64,000 bases of DNA from Comamonas sp. (GCA_028690035.1 JAQVCA010000001.1:466430-530429), one strand, 5' to 3'; counted from the first letter of the stretch, positions 37,277 to 46,883 are shown. Notes: generated by a model from the letters alone, not told the origin. Made by a program: numbers and translations.

Positions 37277-39961
37277 TCAACGCGTTCCATCGCCTTGGTG
37301 CAGACGCAGCAGGGTCTGGCTCATCAGTGCGCGCAGCGCGGGCGGGCGCACCGGTTTGGCCAGAAAGCCCCAACCACGCTCGGCGGCCTGACGGCGCAAC
37401 AGGGCATCGCGCTCGGCGGTGACCAAAATCACCGGGGGCGATTGGCCCCAGCACGCGCACAGCTGGGCGTACACCTGCGGCCCGTACAGACCATGGCCCA
37501 GATGCACGTCCAGCAACACCAGCTGGGGTACGCTGTGCGGCTGCGTCTGGGCCAGCTCCAGCGCTCCTTGCGGGCCACCGGCGTACGGCACCGCACAGCC
37601 CCAGCGCTGCAGCAGCGTGCGCGTGGCGCTGCAGGTCTGGGCATCGTCGTCGATGTACCAAGCCACACCGCCTTGCAGCGGGGCATCGCCCTCTTGCATG
37701 ATGGTGACGGTGCTGCACGGCGCAGCTTGTGTGGGCTGTACTGTCTGTGCCTGCCCCAGCGGCACCTGCACCCAAAACACACTGCCCTTGCCCAGGGTGG
37801 AGCGCAGACCGATCTCATGCCCCAGCAGCTTGCCCAGGCGCTCCACAATCGCCAGCCCCAGGCCGGTGCCCCGGTCGTCGGTGTGGCCCTCATCCAAGCG
37901 CCGAAACTCTTCAAAAATTTCTTGGTGCTGGCTCTCTGGAATGCCTGGCCCTTGGTCGTGCACCTCAATGCGCACTTGCTGCCCCACCCGGCGACAGCCC
38001 AGCACAATGCGCCCCTTGCGCGTGTAGCGGATGGCATTGGAGACAAAGTTTTGCAAGATGCGGCGCAGCAACGCCTCATCGCTGCGCACCACCAAATGGC
38101 ACGCATGTGTGCGCAGCTGCAGGCCCTCGCTTTCGGCCAACAGGCGAAAGTTGTTGTGCACCACATCGAGCAGGCTGTCCAAGGCAAAGTCGCGCCGCTG
38201 CACGGGCAGCTGGCCCGATTCCATGCGGGCAATGTCCAGCATGCTGGACAAGATGGCGTCTTGCGAGGCCAGGGCCGCGTCGATGCTGTTCACCACCAGC
38301 CGTCCAGCATCGTCGTGTATATGGCTGGGCAGCAGGCTGGTGAACATACGCGCAGCGTTCAAAGGTTGTAGCAGGTCGTGCACCGCTGCATTGACGAAAC
38401 GGGTTTTATAACGGTTGGCGCGCTCGGCTTCCTGGCGGGCAGCGTCCAGGTCGCGCGTGCGTTCGGCCACGCGCTGCTCCAAGGCATCGGCCAGTGAGCG
38501 CAGCTCGCGTGCGGCGTTTTTGTAGCTGGTGATGTCGGCATAACTGGTGACAAAACCACCGTCGGGCAACGGGTTGCCACGAATTTCCAGCACCGTGCCA
38601 TCTTCTTTTTCGCTTTCGTGCAGATGGGATTTACCGCTGCGCAGGTGCTGCAGGCGGCGCTGAATGGCTTCCTCCATCGGCCCATCGCCCAGCAGACCAC
38701 GGCGGGCATTGAAGCGCAGCAGCTGCTCGATCGGCGCGCCCACGCGCACCAGCTCGGTGGGATAGCGAAACAGCTGCAGGTAGCGCGAGTTCCAGGCCAC
38801 CAGATTCAGGTCGGCATCGACGATCACCACCCCCTGGGGCAAATGCTCCAGGCTGCGCGACAGGCCCGTATCGGCCTGCTGCGCGGCCTGCACGATGCCG
38901 TCCTGGGCGGTGCGCAGCTCCTGGGCATGCTGCTTGAGCACGGTTTCCAACTCTTGGCGGCTGCGCAGGCGCAGGCGAATGATGCGCTGGCGCTGGCGCA
39001 CAAACAGCACCAGCAGGCCTCCCACCAGCCACAGACCGGCAGCGGCCGTGGCCGCCCACCAACTGGTGGTGGCGCTGGCGCTGGTGTCGTGCAGCAGGTG
39101 CATGTGCCAGTCGCTGTGGGGCAGCGCCACGCTTTGCAGCAGCATGCGCCGGGGCAGCTCGGCATCGTGGATGCGCACCAGCTGGCTGCCGTTGTCCAGC
39201 TCCTGCAGCACGTGCAGCTCCAGCGGTACCAGCGTTTCGCCCTGGTATTGGCGTGTGGCCGCCAGCTCGGCACGCGCCTGGGGCGTAAGCGGCCGCAGCA
39301 GGTGGTAGCGCCAGGCCGCGCGGCTGGTCAGAAAGACCACGCCGTAAGCGTCTGAGACCAGCACCACATCTTCGGTGCGCGGCCATTGGCGCTCCAGTTC
39401 CTGCAGGGCAATCTTGATCGCAATCAGCCCCACGATGGTGCCCGATTCGCTGTAGATGGCCTGTGAGAGAAAGTACCCCGGCAGCCCCGTCGTGGTGCCA
39501 ATGCCGTAAAAGCGCCCGCTGCCCGAAGCCAGCGCCTGCTGCACGTAAGGGCGATAGCTGTAGTCCTGGCCCACGTTGTTGTGCGTCTCGCGCCAGTTGC
39601 TCGCGGCAATGGCAATGCCCTGTCGGTCGATGAGCGTGAGTGTGGACGATTGGCTGGCGCCATTGGCACGCTCCAGCTTGCGGTTGAGGTACTGCACCTG
39701 CTCGGCGCTGAGCGGCTGCTGCAACGCCTGGCGCAACTCGGTATCCAGCGACAGCACTTCGGGCAGGGTGCGATAGCGATCCACACGCTGGGTCAGCGCC
39801 TGCGCGCGCACCTCCAGCTGGCGCTGGAACAGCTCGCTTTCGCTGCGCAGGGCCTGCCACCAGGTCAGCCAGCCCACCAGCCCCATGCTCAGCACCGTGC
39901 CCACCAGCAAGATGGTGGCAGTCCAGATCGGGCGACGGCGGCGGCTCAGGGGGGAAAACAT
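37277..39961 (-). CDS. Hybrid sensor histidine kinase with DctB-like sensor and receiver domain
   Basis: An 894-residue membrane kinase. A first TM near residues 12-33 and a second near 280-305 enclose a periplasmic sensor resembling DctB (YRTLPEVLSLDTELRQAL). A PAS domain follows (about 360-480; LPQGVVIVDADLNLVAWNSR). The histidine is H528 in AAVHDLLQPLN, the ATPase contains NFVSNAIRYT and GTGLGLAIVERL, and a C-terminal receiver has D818 (LVLLDVHLG). A GTG at 40012 could add 17 residues. It is divergent from dctA and convergent with the LuxR-type regulator, so control of C4-dicarboxylate uptake is a reasonable inference. Confidence 0.88.
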   Translation of the reverse strand: MFSPLSRRRRPIWTATILLVGTVLSMGLVGWLTWWQALRSESELFQRQLEVRAQALTQRVDRYRTLPEVLSLDTELRQALQQPLSAEQVQYLNRKLERANGASQSSTLTLIDRQGIAIAASNWRETHNNVGQDYSYRPYVQQALASGSGRFYGIGTTTGLPGYFLSQAIYSESGTIVGLIAIKIALQELERQWPRTEDVVLVSDAYGVVFLTSRAAWRYHLLRPLTPQARAELAATRQYQGETLVPLELHVLQELDNGSQLVRIHDAELPRRMLLQSVALPHSDWHMHLLHDTSASATTSWWAATAAAGLWLVGGLLVLFVRQRQRIIRLRLRSRQELETVLKQHAQELRTAQDGIVQAAQQADTGLSRSLEHLPQGVVIVDADLNLVAWNSRYLQLFRYPTELVRVGAPIEQLLRFNARRGLLGDGPMEEAIQRRLQHLRSGKSHLHESEKEDGTVLEIRGNPLPDGGFVTSYADITSYKNAARELRSLADALEQRVAERTRDLDAARQEAERANRYKTRFVNAAVHDLLQPLNAARMFTSLLPSHIHDDAGRLVVNSIDAALASQDAILSSMLDIARMESGQLPVQRRDFALDSLLDVVHNNFRLLAESEGLQLRTHACHLVVRSDEALLRRILQNFVSNAIRYTRKGRIVLGCRRVGQQVRIEVHDQGPGIPESQHQEIFEEFRRLDEGHTDDRGTGLGLAIVERLGKLLGHEIGLRSTLGKGSVFWVQVPLGQAQTVQPTQAAPCSTVTIMQEGDAPLQGGVAWYIDDDAQTCSATRTLLQRWGCAVPYAGGPQGALELAQTQPHSVPQLVLLDVHLGHGLYGPQVYAQLCACWGQSPPVILVTAERDALLRRQAAERGWGFLAKPVRPPALRALMSQTLLRLHQGDGTR

Positions 39962-40061
39962 GGCGCTCAGTGTGCCCCCATTTGCCCGCGCGCCACTCTT
40001 GATACCCACCACCTAATACCAATAGGTTATCGGCATCTGCGCGCCCCGGCGGTACAAATCG

Positions 40062-40079
40062 CACCGTTGCACCACGGTG
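40062..40079. promoter_or_regulatory. Inverted repeat in the kinase-dctA intergenic region
   Basis: CACCGT and ACGGTG flank TGCACC, 28 bases before the dctA ATG. It could be an operator for the neighbouring regulator; support is only its position and symmetry. Confidence 0.3.
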
Positions 40080-40107
40080 GTGCTGTGAACTTTACGAAAG
40101 ACTGTGT

Positions 40108-41463
40108 ATGCACGCTCCCTCTGCCCCGGCCACAGCCCTCGCTGCGGCCACCCCCAAGCTGCCGTTTTACCGCCAGTTGTACTTCCAGGTGGTGTTTGCC
40201 ATTGTGGTGGGCGTTCTGTTGGGCTACTTTGAACCGGCGTACGGCGCAGCGATGAAGCCGCTGGGCGATGCCTTCATCAAGCTCATCAAGATGATCATTG
40301 CGCCGGTGATTTTTCTGACCATCGTCACCGGCATTGCGGGCATGAGCCACCTGGGCAGCGTCAGCCGCGTGTTTGGCAAGGCCATGGCGTACTTTTTGAC
40401 GTTTTCCACGCTGGCGCTGGTGGTGGGCATGGTGGTGGCCAATGTGTTTCAGCCCGGCGCGGGCATGAACATCAACCCCGCCGATCTGGACCAAAGCGCC
40501 GTCAAGGGCTACGTGGCCAAATCGCACGACATGTCGCTGACCGGTTTTGCCCTGGACATCATCCCCAAAACGCTGATCAGCCCGTTTGTGGGCGACAACA
40601 TCCTGCAGGTGCTGCTGGTGGCGGTGCTGTTTGGTGTCTCTCTGGCCATGAGCGGTGAGGCGGGCAAGCCGGTGCTGGCTTTTCTGGAAGCGCTGACCAA
40701 ACCCGTGTTCAAGCTGGTGAACATCATCATGAAGGCCGCCCCGATTGGTGCCTTTGGTGCCATGGCCTACACCATCGGTAAGTTTGGCCTGGGCTCGCTG
40801 GTGAACCTGGCCGAGCTGGTGCTCACGTTCTACATCACCTCGGCCATCTTTGTGCTGGTGGTGCTGGGCGCGGTGGCGCGCCTGTGCGGCTTCTCGGTTC
40901 TCAAGCTGATTCGCTACCTCAAGGAAGAGCTGCTGCTGGTGCTGGGCACCTCGTCGTCCGAATCGGCCCTGCCCTCGCTGATGGACAAGATGGAAAAGGC
41001 CGGTTGCAAAAAATCCGTGGTCGGCCTGGTCGTGCCCACGGGCTACTCCTTCAACCTGGACGGCACCAACATCTACATGACGCTGGCCGCCCTGTTCATT
41101 GCCCAGGCCACCAACACCGATCTGTCGCTGGGCCAGCAAATCATGCTGCTGCTGGTGGCCATGCTCTCCTCCAAAGGCGCCGCAGGTGTGACCGGTGCGG
41201 GCTTCATCACCCTGGCCGCCACCCTGGCCGTGGTGCCCGAAGTGCCAGTGGCCGGCATGGCGCTGATTTTGGGCGTGGACCGCTTCATGAGCGAATGCCG
41301 CTCGCTGACCAACTTCATCGGCAACGCCGTGGCCACCGTGGTCGTCTCGCGCTGGGAAAACGGCGTGGACATGCAGCGCCTCCATGCCACGCTCAACGGC
41401 CAAGCCACCGCCACGGCGCCTGCTGCTGCAGCGTCCATCGTGCTTGCCGATAAAAAAGTATAG
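40108..41463 (+). CDS. dctA: C4-dicarboxylate:cation symporter DctA
   Basis: A 451-residue SLC1/DAACS-family transporter. Family motifs are [20 protein letters not shown], the serine-rich hairpin [32 protein letters not shown] and the Asn/Asp site in [14 protein letters not shown]. It imports succinate, fumarate and malate. The final codon is followed by TAG formed by the first bases of a repeat element. A sensor kinase with a DctB-like input lies divergent upstream. Confidence 0.96.
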   Translation: MHAPSAPATALAAATPKLPFYRQLYFQVVFAIVVGVLLGYFEPAYGAAMKPLGDAFIKLIKMIIAPVIFLTIVTGIAGMSHLGSVSRVFGKAMAYFLTFSTLALVVGMVVANVFQPGAGMNINPADLDQSAVKGYVAKSHDMSLTGFALDIIPKTLISPFVGDNILQVLLVAVLFGVSLAMSGEAGKPVLAFLEALTKPVFKLVNIIMKAAPIGAFGAMAYTIGKFGLGSLVNLAELVLTFYITSAIFVLVVLGAVARLCGFSVLKLIRYLKEELLLVLGTSSSESALPSLMDKMEKAGCKKSVVGLVVPTGYSFNLDGTNIYMTLAALFIAQATNTDLSLGQQIMLLLVAMLSSKGAAGVTGAGFITLAATLAVVPEVPVAGMALILGVDRFMSECRSLTNFIGNAVATVVVSRWENGVDMQRLHATLNGQATATAPAAAASIVLADKKV

Positions 41464-41546
41464 CTGCTTGCGCTCTATTTATAAGGATATCAAATACTTT
41501 TGATACTGGAATGCTTTGTGGTCAAGCGGCAGCAGCTATCAAAATA
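41452..41546. repeat. Dispersed inverted-repeat element, copy 5
   Basis: Left arm TATAGCTGCTTGCGCT and right arm AGCGGCAGCAGCTATC are reverse complements with two mismatches. The core of about 50 bases contains a further small hairpin (ATCAAA/TTTGAT). The left arm contains the dctA stop codon. Confidence 0.7.
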
Positions 41547-41613
41547 AAGAATCCTTCCAGCTGGCAGGTACTATGATGGACACCATCCCCCTGCCATCTG
41601 GAGCGCTGTCCCC

Positions 41614-42900
41614 ATGTTCACCCGCCTGCGACTGACCAACTTCAAAGCCTGGAAAGACAGTGGCGATGTGGCCCTCAAGCCGGTCACGATGCTGCTGGGC
41701 ACCAATTCTTCGGGCAAATCCACGCTGGTGCAAAGCCTGCTGCTGCTCAAGCAAACCGTGCAAGCGCCCGACCGCACGATGCACCTGAACTTGGGCGGCG
41801 ACGGCATCCACGACCTGTTTCACTTTGGCCGCTTTGACGACGTGCTCTGTCAGGCCGCCGAGGGCGTGCGCCAGTTTTCCATTGGCTTTGACTTTCACCG
41901 CGCCGCTGGCGAACGCGTGCGCACTGGACAGTTCAAAGCCACCTATGGCCAAACTGCGGCGGGCAGCGTGGCCATCCAGACGCTGGACTTGCACACCGCA
42001 GGGCGGCACTTTCAAGCCCTGCGGCGCGACAAGGGCGCCTACGCCCTGCGCGTCGATGGCGCAGCGCACGCGCGCGCCAAAGGCGTGCAGTACGCGCCCG
42101 AGCGCTCGGTGGCGTTTTCTGCCGACGCCATTGCCGTGCTGGACCAAGACGGCCCCGTGGTGGAAGACCTCAGTTTGGCCATCCGGCACGAGCTCGAAGG
42201 CATCAGCTACCTGGGGCCGCTGCGTCGCCGCCCCGAGCGCGATTACCTCTGGAACAAGGCCCAACCCGGCGAGGTGGGCGTGGACGGGCGCAGCGCCATC
42301 GATGCGCTGCTGGCCAGCGCCTTGCTCAAGGGCAGCGCCGGGCAAGAGATGCTGCACGGCGTCTCGTCCTGGCTGGCGCGCATGCAGGTGGCCGACCGCC
42401 TGGAGCTGCGCCAGCAGGGGCGCTCCAACCGCTACGCGCTCATCGTGCACCGCGCGGGGGTGGCCTGCAATCTGTACGACGTGGGCATCGGCGTGGCGCA
42501 GGTGCTGCCGGTGTTGGTGTTGGCTTACTTTGCCCCCGGCGGCAGCACCATCGTGCTGGAAGAACCCGAAATCCACCTGCACCCGCTGGCCCAGTCGGTG
42601 CTGGCCGAGCTGCTGGTGGAAATCAGCCAGCAGCGCCAGGTGCAGTTCATTGTCGAAACCCATTCCGAGCACCTGTTTCGGCGCATGCAAACCTTGATTG
42701 CGCGCCAGCAGGTGGACCCCGACGATGCCGCGATGTACTTTGTCGAGCGCAGCGGCCCCACCGCCCAACTGCGCGCGCTGGCACTGGACGGTTATGGCCG
42801 CGTGCAAAACTGGCCGACAGGTTTTTTTGGCGACGCCATGGGCGAAACGCGCGAACAGGCGCGCCTCATGCTGGCGCGCCAACAGAGTGCCCAGACATGA
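41614..42900 (+). CDS. OLD/ABC-like AAA ATPase with DUF3696-type C-terminus
   Basis: A 428-residue ATPase, first gene of a three-gene module. Walker A GTNSSGKST is at residues 29-37 after the SMC/OLD-type start MFTRLRLTNFKAWKDSG. Walker B is VLEEPEIHLHP near residue 315, with the H-loop-like ETHSEHLFRR. The C-terminal DUF3696-like part ends with GDAMGETREQARLMLARQ. ATPases of this kind act as sensors or motors for partner nucleases in several anti-phage systems; that role is inferred here. The stop overlaps the next start (ATGA). A TATGAT -10-like box is at 41572-41577. Confidence 0.85.
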   Translation: MFTRLRLTNFKAWKDSGDVALKPVTMLLGTNSSGKSTLVQSLLLLKQTVQAPDRTMHLNLGGDGIHDLFHFGRFDDVLCQAAEGVRQFSIGFDFHRAAGERVRTGQFKATYGQTAAGSVAIQTLDLHTAGRHFQALRRDKGAYALRVDGAAHARAKGVQYAPERSVAFSADAIAVLDQDGPVVEDLSLAIRHELEGISYLGPLRRRPERDYLWNKAQPGEVGVDGRSAIDALLASALLKGSAGQEMLHGVSSWLARMQVADRLELRQQGRSNRYALIVHRAGVACNLYDVGIGVAQVLPVLVLAYFAPGGSTIVLEEPEIHLHPLAQSVLAELLVEISQQRQVQFIVETHSEHLFRRMQTLIARQQVDPDDAAMYFVERSGPTAQLRALALDGYGRVQNWPTGFFGDAMGETREQARLMLARQQSAQT

Positions 42901-43463
42901 GGGCGCGCTATGTGGTCGATACCAATGTGCTGATCGCCGCCAGCGCCGCCGATCCCCTGCACCCCAAGGATGTGGATGCCACGCCCCCGGACCCGCTGCT
43001 GCGCCAGCAAGTCTGGCAATGGCTGGATGCGTTTTCCCACAGCGATGCGCGCCTGATCCTGGACAGCGCGGGCAAGATCCTGGAAGAGTACGAGCACAAG
43101 CTGGGCTTCAACGACTTTGGCATCCAGGTGGTGATGCACAAGTTCAGCACCGCCGCCGCCGATTTTGTGGACCTTGATTTCGATGCCGATGGCCACGCCA
43201 TCCTGCCAGACGCCCTTGCGCCCATCGTGCACGACAACGCCGATCGCAAAATGGTGGCAGCGGCCTTGGCCGCTCACGCCCTGTATGGCGAAGGCTGCGT
43301 GGCCTTTGCCGGCGATACCGACTGGCACGATTGGGAGCAAGCCCTGGCCACGCACCAGGTGCTGCTGGAACCTATCATCGATGCTTGGTCGCGCCAAAAA
43401 CACGCTGAAAAAAAGCGGCGCTCAAGCGCCTCTTTCACCACGATCCCTACATCCCATGACTGA
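42897..43463 (+). CDS. PIN-like domain nuclease
   Basis: A 188-residue protein. RYVVDTNVLIAAS at the N-terminus gives D8. Further candidate metal ligands are E63/E64 (ILEEYE), D116 (NADRKMVAAAL) and D140/D142 (FAGDTDW). Together they form the acidic quartet of PIN-domain RNases. No antitoxin-like small gene adjoins it; the partners are the ATPase upstream (4-base overlap) and the RNA ligase downstream (8-base overlap). The last about 20 residues are Lys/Ser-rich. I infer a metal-dependent RNase whose activity is gated by the ATPase. Confidence 0.75.
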   Translation: MRARYVVDTNVLIAASAADPLHPKDVDATPPDPLLRQQVWQWLDAFSHSDARLILDSAGKILEEYEHKLGFNDFGIQVVMHKFSTAAADFVDLDFDADGHAILPDALAPIVHDNADRKMVAAALAAHALYGEGCVAFAGDTDWHDWEQALATHQVLLEPIIDAWSRQKHAEKKRRSSASFTTIPTSHD

Positions 43464-44178
43464 ATTTTTCCGCTTTCCCCAAACCGCACACATCGACTGG
43501 CTGGCCCCGGGTATGCCACGCGAGGACAAGGTGCTCAGTGCCGCCGAAGTGCAGCAACTGCTGGCACACGACGTCTCGGTCGAAGAAAAGCTCGACGGCG
43601 CCAACCTGGGCTTCTCGCTGGCGCCAGATGGCAGCGTGCGTGCCCAAAACCGGGGGCAGTACCTGGCCACGCCGCATGCGGGCCAATTTGCCCGCTTGCC
43701 CGATTGGCTGGCGCTGCACGGCGATGCGGTACACACCGCGCTGGCACTGCACGCCGATGCCGGTCTGATGCTGTTTGGCGAATGGTGCGCCGCACGCCAC
43801 TCGCTGGACTACAACGCCCTACCCGACTGGTTTTTGCTGTTTGATGTGTACGAGCGCGCCAGCGGGCGCTTCTGGAGCAGCGCCCGGCGCAACGCCCTGG
43901 CCGCCGACTGCGGCTTGGTCACCGTACCCACCCTATTCCAGGGCCGTCGCACGCTGACCGACCTCAAAAGCATGCTGGAAAACACCCCCAGCCGCTACCG
44001 CCCTGGCACCCTGGAAGGTGTGGTCGTGCGCCAAGAATCGGCCCAGTGGTGCGAAACGCGCGCCAAGCTGGTGCGCCCGGACTTTACCCAAACCATCGAC
44101 ACCCACTGGCGCAAACGCGCCATTGAGTGGAACCGCCTGGACTGGAGTGCCGCGCCCGCAGCTGACACGGCAAATTGA
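43456..44178 (+). CDS. RNA ligase family protein
   Basis: A 240-residue nucleotidyltransferase. Motif I is KLDGAN with lysine K45 as AMP acceptor. Motif III is MLFGEWCAARHSLDY (about residues 103-117) with LFDVYER after it, motif IV is EGVVVRQ (about 187), and motif V is RAKLVRPDF. There is no large C-terminal domain, so it is near the minimal size for Rnl2/Rnl5-like ligases. It shares eight bases with the PIN-like gene (ATGACTGA) and is followed by a terminator, so the three genes form one operon. A role in sealing RNA breaks is inferred from the family. Confidence 0.85.
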   Translation: MTEFFRFPQTAHIDWLAPGMPREDKVLSAAEVQQLLAHDVSVEEKLDGANLGFSLAPDGSVRAQNRGQYLATPHAGQFARLPDWLALHGDAVHTALALHADAGLMLFGEWCAARHSLDYNALPDWFLLFDVYERASGRFWSSARRNALAADCGLVTVPTLFQGRRTLTDLKSMLENTPSRYRPGTLEGVVVRQESAQWCETRAKLVRPDFTQTIDTHWRKRAIEWNRLDWSAAPAADTAN

Positions 44179-44194
44179 ACAGAGCAAAAAAACG

Positions 44195-44228
44195 AAAGCC
44201 CTACTAATTGCTTAGCAGGGCTTTTTTA
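44195..44228 (+). terminator. Terminator of the ATPase-PIN-ligase operon
   Basis: AAAGCCCT and AGGGCTTT pair, extended by a CT/AG step, and TTTTTT follows. It also has an A-run on the other side, so it may act on both strands. Confidence 0.85.
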
Positions 44229-44230
44229 TT

Positions 44231-44307
44231 TGGGGTGGCTGATGGGGCTCGAACCCACGACAACAGGAATCACAATCCTGGACTCTACCAACTGAGCTAC
44301 AGCCACC
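44231..44307 (-). tRNA. hisT: tRNA-His (anticodon GTG)
   Basis: On the minus strand the acceptor stem GTGGCTG pairs with CAGCCAC, with the extra 5' G-1 opposite discriminator C73. The D arm is TAGCTCAGTTGGTAGAG, the anticodon loop is TTGTGAT, and the T arm is GTGGGTTCGAGCCCC. The CCA tail is encoded (44231-44233). The gene lies right beside the ATPase-PIN-ligase operon. Confidence 0.97.
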
Positions 44308-44378
44308 GTAGAAAAATTGAATTATAGCCTTCTTTTTGCTGTTTCTGAGCAATTTTCAGAAATTCAGAAAAAGTGCTC

Positions 44379-46280
44379 TCAGGGGCGTGCCACCTTGAAT
44401 TGCACCTTGAATTTATTCTTCAATGCTTCGTAGTAAGCAGCGGCCTCAGCCTGGGCGTAGAGCTGCTCGTATTGGCCTTGTGCCAGCTTCGATAGCTCTA
44501 CAGACTGATTCTCTGCGGCCAGTACCTCGTTCACTTTCACGATGGCGTAGCCCTGCGCATCCAGATTCACCCCCACCCAAGCTGGCAGGGGCTGCACTTG
44601 GGCTTGCAATGCCGCTGTGAGCACTTGGGGTGGCAAATTCTGTGGGGTATTGCGAGCTACAACCAACGCTGGTTGCAGCTGCTGGGCTTGGCTGGTGTCT
44701 TTTTGCCAGGCTGCCAGCTGCGCAATGCCATCTTGCTGTGCCAGTTCTGCTGCCTTCTGGGCCACAAATAATGCCTCCACGCGACCGCGTACTTCCTCCA
44801 AAGAGAGCTGCTTGGCTGGGGTATAGGTGGTCACGCGGCCAGCGACAAGCTGATTGCTGCCCAATTCAATGGCATCGGTGTTGCGCTTGTTCTCCAGGCT
44901 GTCGCTGGCAAATAGGGCTTCCAAGAAACGTTCGTTGGCCAGCGCGCCTGTAGCACCGAGCTGGGGCTGACGCTGCACCTGCGTGGCCGTCACAACTTTC
45001 AAGCCCAGTTTTTCTGCTGCTGGGGCCAGGCTTTCGGATTGCTCATACACGGTGTTGGTAAAGCTTTCGGCTGCTTCGGCAAACTGGCGCAGTGCCATTT
45101 GGTCCTTGAGTTCGGCCTCGATTTTGGGGCGCAGGGTCTCAAAGCTGGGCAGCGCCGGCTCCTGCACCTCGGTCACTTGCAGGATGTGGTAACCAAACTC
45201 GGTTTCGATGACATCGCTGATCTGGCCTTTGGACAGGGAAAAAGCCGCTTGTTCAAACTCGGGCACCATAGCGCCACGGGAAAAAAAGCCCAAATCACCG
45301 CCCTGCGTTGCCGAGCCAGGATCCTGCGAGTGCTCTTTGGCCAAGGCCGCAAAGCGTGCAGGATCGGCCTTCACCTGGGCCTGCAGCTCTTGTGCCTTGG
45401 CTTTGGCGGCATCGCGCTCGGCCTGGGGCTGCTCTTTGGGCGCGTTGATCAGAATGTGGCTGGCACGGCGCTGGGCCTGCACACCAGCCAGGCGGGCGCC
45501 ATTTTCTTGGTAATAGGTACGCAGGTCGTCTTCGTTCAAGGCGATGCGCGCGCGCACGGCATCCAAATCCAGCACCACATATTCAATGCTGGCCTGCTCA
45601 GGTTGCTCAAATTGCGTCAAATGCTGTTGGTAATAGTTCTGCAGATCGGCATCGGTGACTTGCACCTTCTTGGCGTAATCCTTGGCCGCGAACATGGCTA
45701 CCTGGATTTCGCGGCGCTGCAGCATGGCATTCAGCGCCACATCGGCCACGACGGGGGACGCCAGAGCGGTGTTGACCACACCACCCACCACTTGCGCCAA
45801 CGACAGATCACGACGCATAGAAGCCTCAAAGCCTTCCGGGGTCATGCCCTGGGCGGCCAGCAGGTTGCGATAACCCTCGGTGTCGAGCGAACCATCAGCC
45901 TTACGCAAGGCGGCAATGGCAGGAATTTCCTGCAGCGCGCGTGCCAGGGCGGCGTCGCTGGTCACCAAATGCATTTTCTGTGCGGCCACTTGGAAGACCT
46001 GATCGCGCACCAGACGCTCAAGGGTGGCGTAGCGTGCCTGTGGGCTATCAAGCAATTTGGCATCCAGGTTGGGGTTCTCGGAGCGCAGACGATCGCTTTC
46101 CATGCGATGGGCGTTGTCCCATTCCAGCTGGGTGATGTCCTTGCCATCTACCCGGGCCACCACAGGGCTGGATTCCGAGAAATAGCTGCTATCGACGCCC
46201 ATGAAAACAAAGCCGGGGATGATCAGCAAGAACAGCAAGATCATGACGAACTTGGAGTGCTTGCGGATGGATTCGAGCAT
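44379..46280 (-). CDS. ppiD: Peptidyl-prolyl cis-trans isomerase PpiD
   Basis: A 633-residue SurA/PpiD-type periplasmic folding factor anchored by an N-terminal membrane helix ([18 protein letters not shown], about residues 11-28). A SurA_N_3-like domain follows, then a parvulin domain (about 265-365; [45 protein letters not shown]), and a C-terminal chaperone-like part. The start ATG at 46280 gives the canonical [10 protein letters not shown]; an upstream extension in frame lacks similarity. Confidence 0.93.
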   Translation of the reverse strand: MLESIRKHSKFVMILLFLLIIPGFVFMGVDSSYFSESSPVVARVDGKDITQLEWDNAHRMESDRLRSENPNLDAKLLDSPQARYATLERLVRDQVFQVAAQKMHLVTSDAALARALQEIPAIAALRKADGSLDTEGYRNLLAAQGMTPEGFEASMRRDLSLAQVVGGVVNTALASPVVADVALNAMLQRREIQVAMFAAKDYAKKVQVTDADLQNYYQQHLTQFEQPEQASIEYVVLDLDAVRARIALNEDDLRTYYQENGARLAGVQAQRRASHILINAPKEQPQAERDAAKAKAQELQAQVKADPARFAALAKEHSQDPGSATQGGDLGFFSRGAMVPEFEQAAFSLSKGQISDVIETEFGYHILQVTEVQEPALPSFETLRPKIEAELKDQMALRQFAEAAESFTNTVYEQSESLAPAAEKLGLKVVTATQVQRQPQLGATGALANERFLEALFASDSLENKRNTDAIELGSNQLVAGRVTTYTPAKQLSLEEVRGRVEALFVAQKAAELAQQDGIAQLAAWQKDTSQAQQLQPALVVARNTPQNLPPQVLTAALQAQVQPLPAWVGVNLDAQGYAIVKVNEVLAAENQSVELSKLAQGQYEQLYAQAEAAAYYEALKNKFKVQFKVARP

Positions 46281-46408
46281 AGTAGGTCTTTCGGAGGCAA
46301 AAATCTGCAAACAACGAGCCCACAGGCGCATGGATCACCAAGGCAGCTTGCAGGCAAACGCTGGATTCTAACTGCGCCCCAGGCAGGGCCTGAACGAAGC
46401 AGAAACGC

Positions 46409-46433
46409 AAAAAAGGCCTGGAAAATCCAGGCC
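46409..46433 (-). terminator. Terminator of the disrupted tRNA-Val gene
   Basis: GGCCTGG and CCAGGCC pair around AAAAT; six T follow on the minus strand. It lies 11 bases after the CCA end of the tRNA-Val fragment and so belongs to the host tRNA gene. Confidence 0.75.
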
Positions 46434-46443
46434 CTTGCATGAG

Positions 46444-46488
46444 TGGTGGGTGCTAACGTGGTCGAACCGCTGACCTACGCCTTGTAAG
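46444..46488 (-). other. 3' half of tRNA-Val(TAC), candidate phage attachment site
   Basis: From the anticodon loop (CTTACAA) through the variable loop, T arm (GGTTCGACC) and acceptor end to CCA, the sequence matches a tRNA-Val 3' half. No 5' half lies upstream: bases above 46490 do not give a D arm or a GGGTGCT acceptor strand. The 3' side of the T stem has a mismatch (G53-A61), so the fragment has begun to decay. It marks the left edge of the prophage remnant. Confidence 0.7.
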
Positions 46489-46666
46489 GGCCTCGCACGC
46501 CTTTAAAAATAAAGAACTTAGAAAAATTACCAGTTCTTTTTACCAACCGTTCCAAAAGAGCTAGAAATTCTAGCCCAGAAACAGCCGCTTCCAGCGGCTC
46601 GGCTTCCCTTATTTGGAAGGGCGTCCGACCGCCTTGGGGTTTTCTTTTTGTGGCGCTGGTGGCCGG
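46489..46666. other. Phage-host junction region without a recognised gene
   Basis: About 180 bases between the tRNA-Val fragment and the first small ORF. It is AT-rich near 46500-46560 and otherwise featureless. Nothing further is supported. Confidence 0.3.
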
Positions 46667-46855
46667 TTAGCTGGTGCAAGACTCCGGCGCTGGCGTGCCA
46701 TTTGCATGGCGGTATGAGCATGGTGTCGATGCGCTGCAGTTGTGTTGATACCCCTGTAGCGCCTTGCGCATTACTTGAGCTGTTTCGCTCGCGCACGTAT
46801 CAAGACTGCCCCAAGGCATCATGCGCCCGGCCTGCTCCCGCATCACATCGGCCAC
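46667..46855 (-). CDS. Small hypothetical phage ORF
   Basis: From a GTG at 46855 it encodes 62 residues; the frame stays open upstream to about 46960 without an ATG (it includes LSEEIKLIGAHAVADVMREQ). It overlaps the end of the 48-codon ORF upstream. No similarity recognised; it may be a remnant. Confidence 0.3.
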   Translation of the reverse strand: MADVMREQAGRMMPWGSLDTCASETAQVMRKALQGYQHNCSASTPCSYRHANGTPAPESCTS

Positions 46856-46883
46856 GGCATGCGCGCCAATCAGTTTGATTTCT

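Noticed and set aside
40021..40107. Sigma-54 promoter for dctA
   Set aside because: A GG and a GC pair are present, but their spacing does not match the -24/-12 rule.
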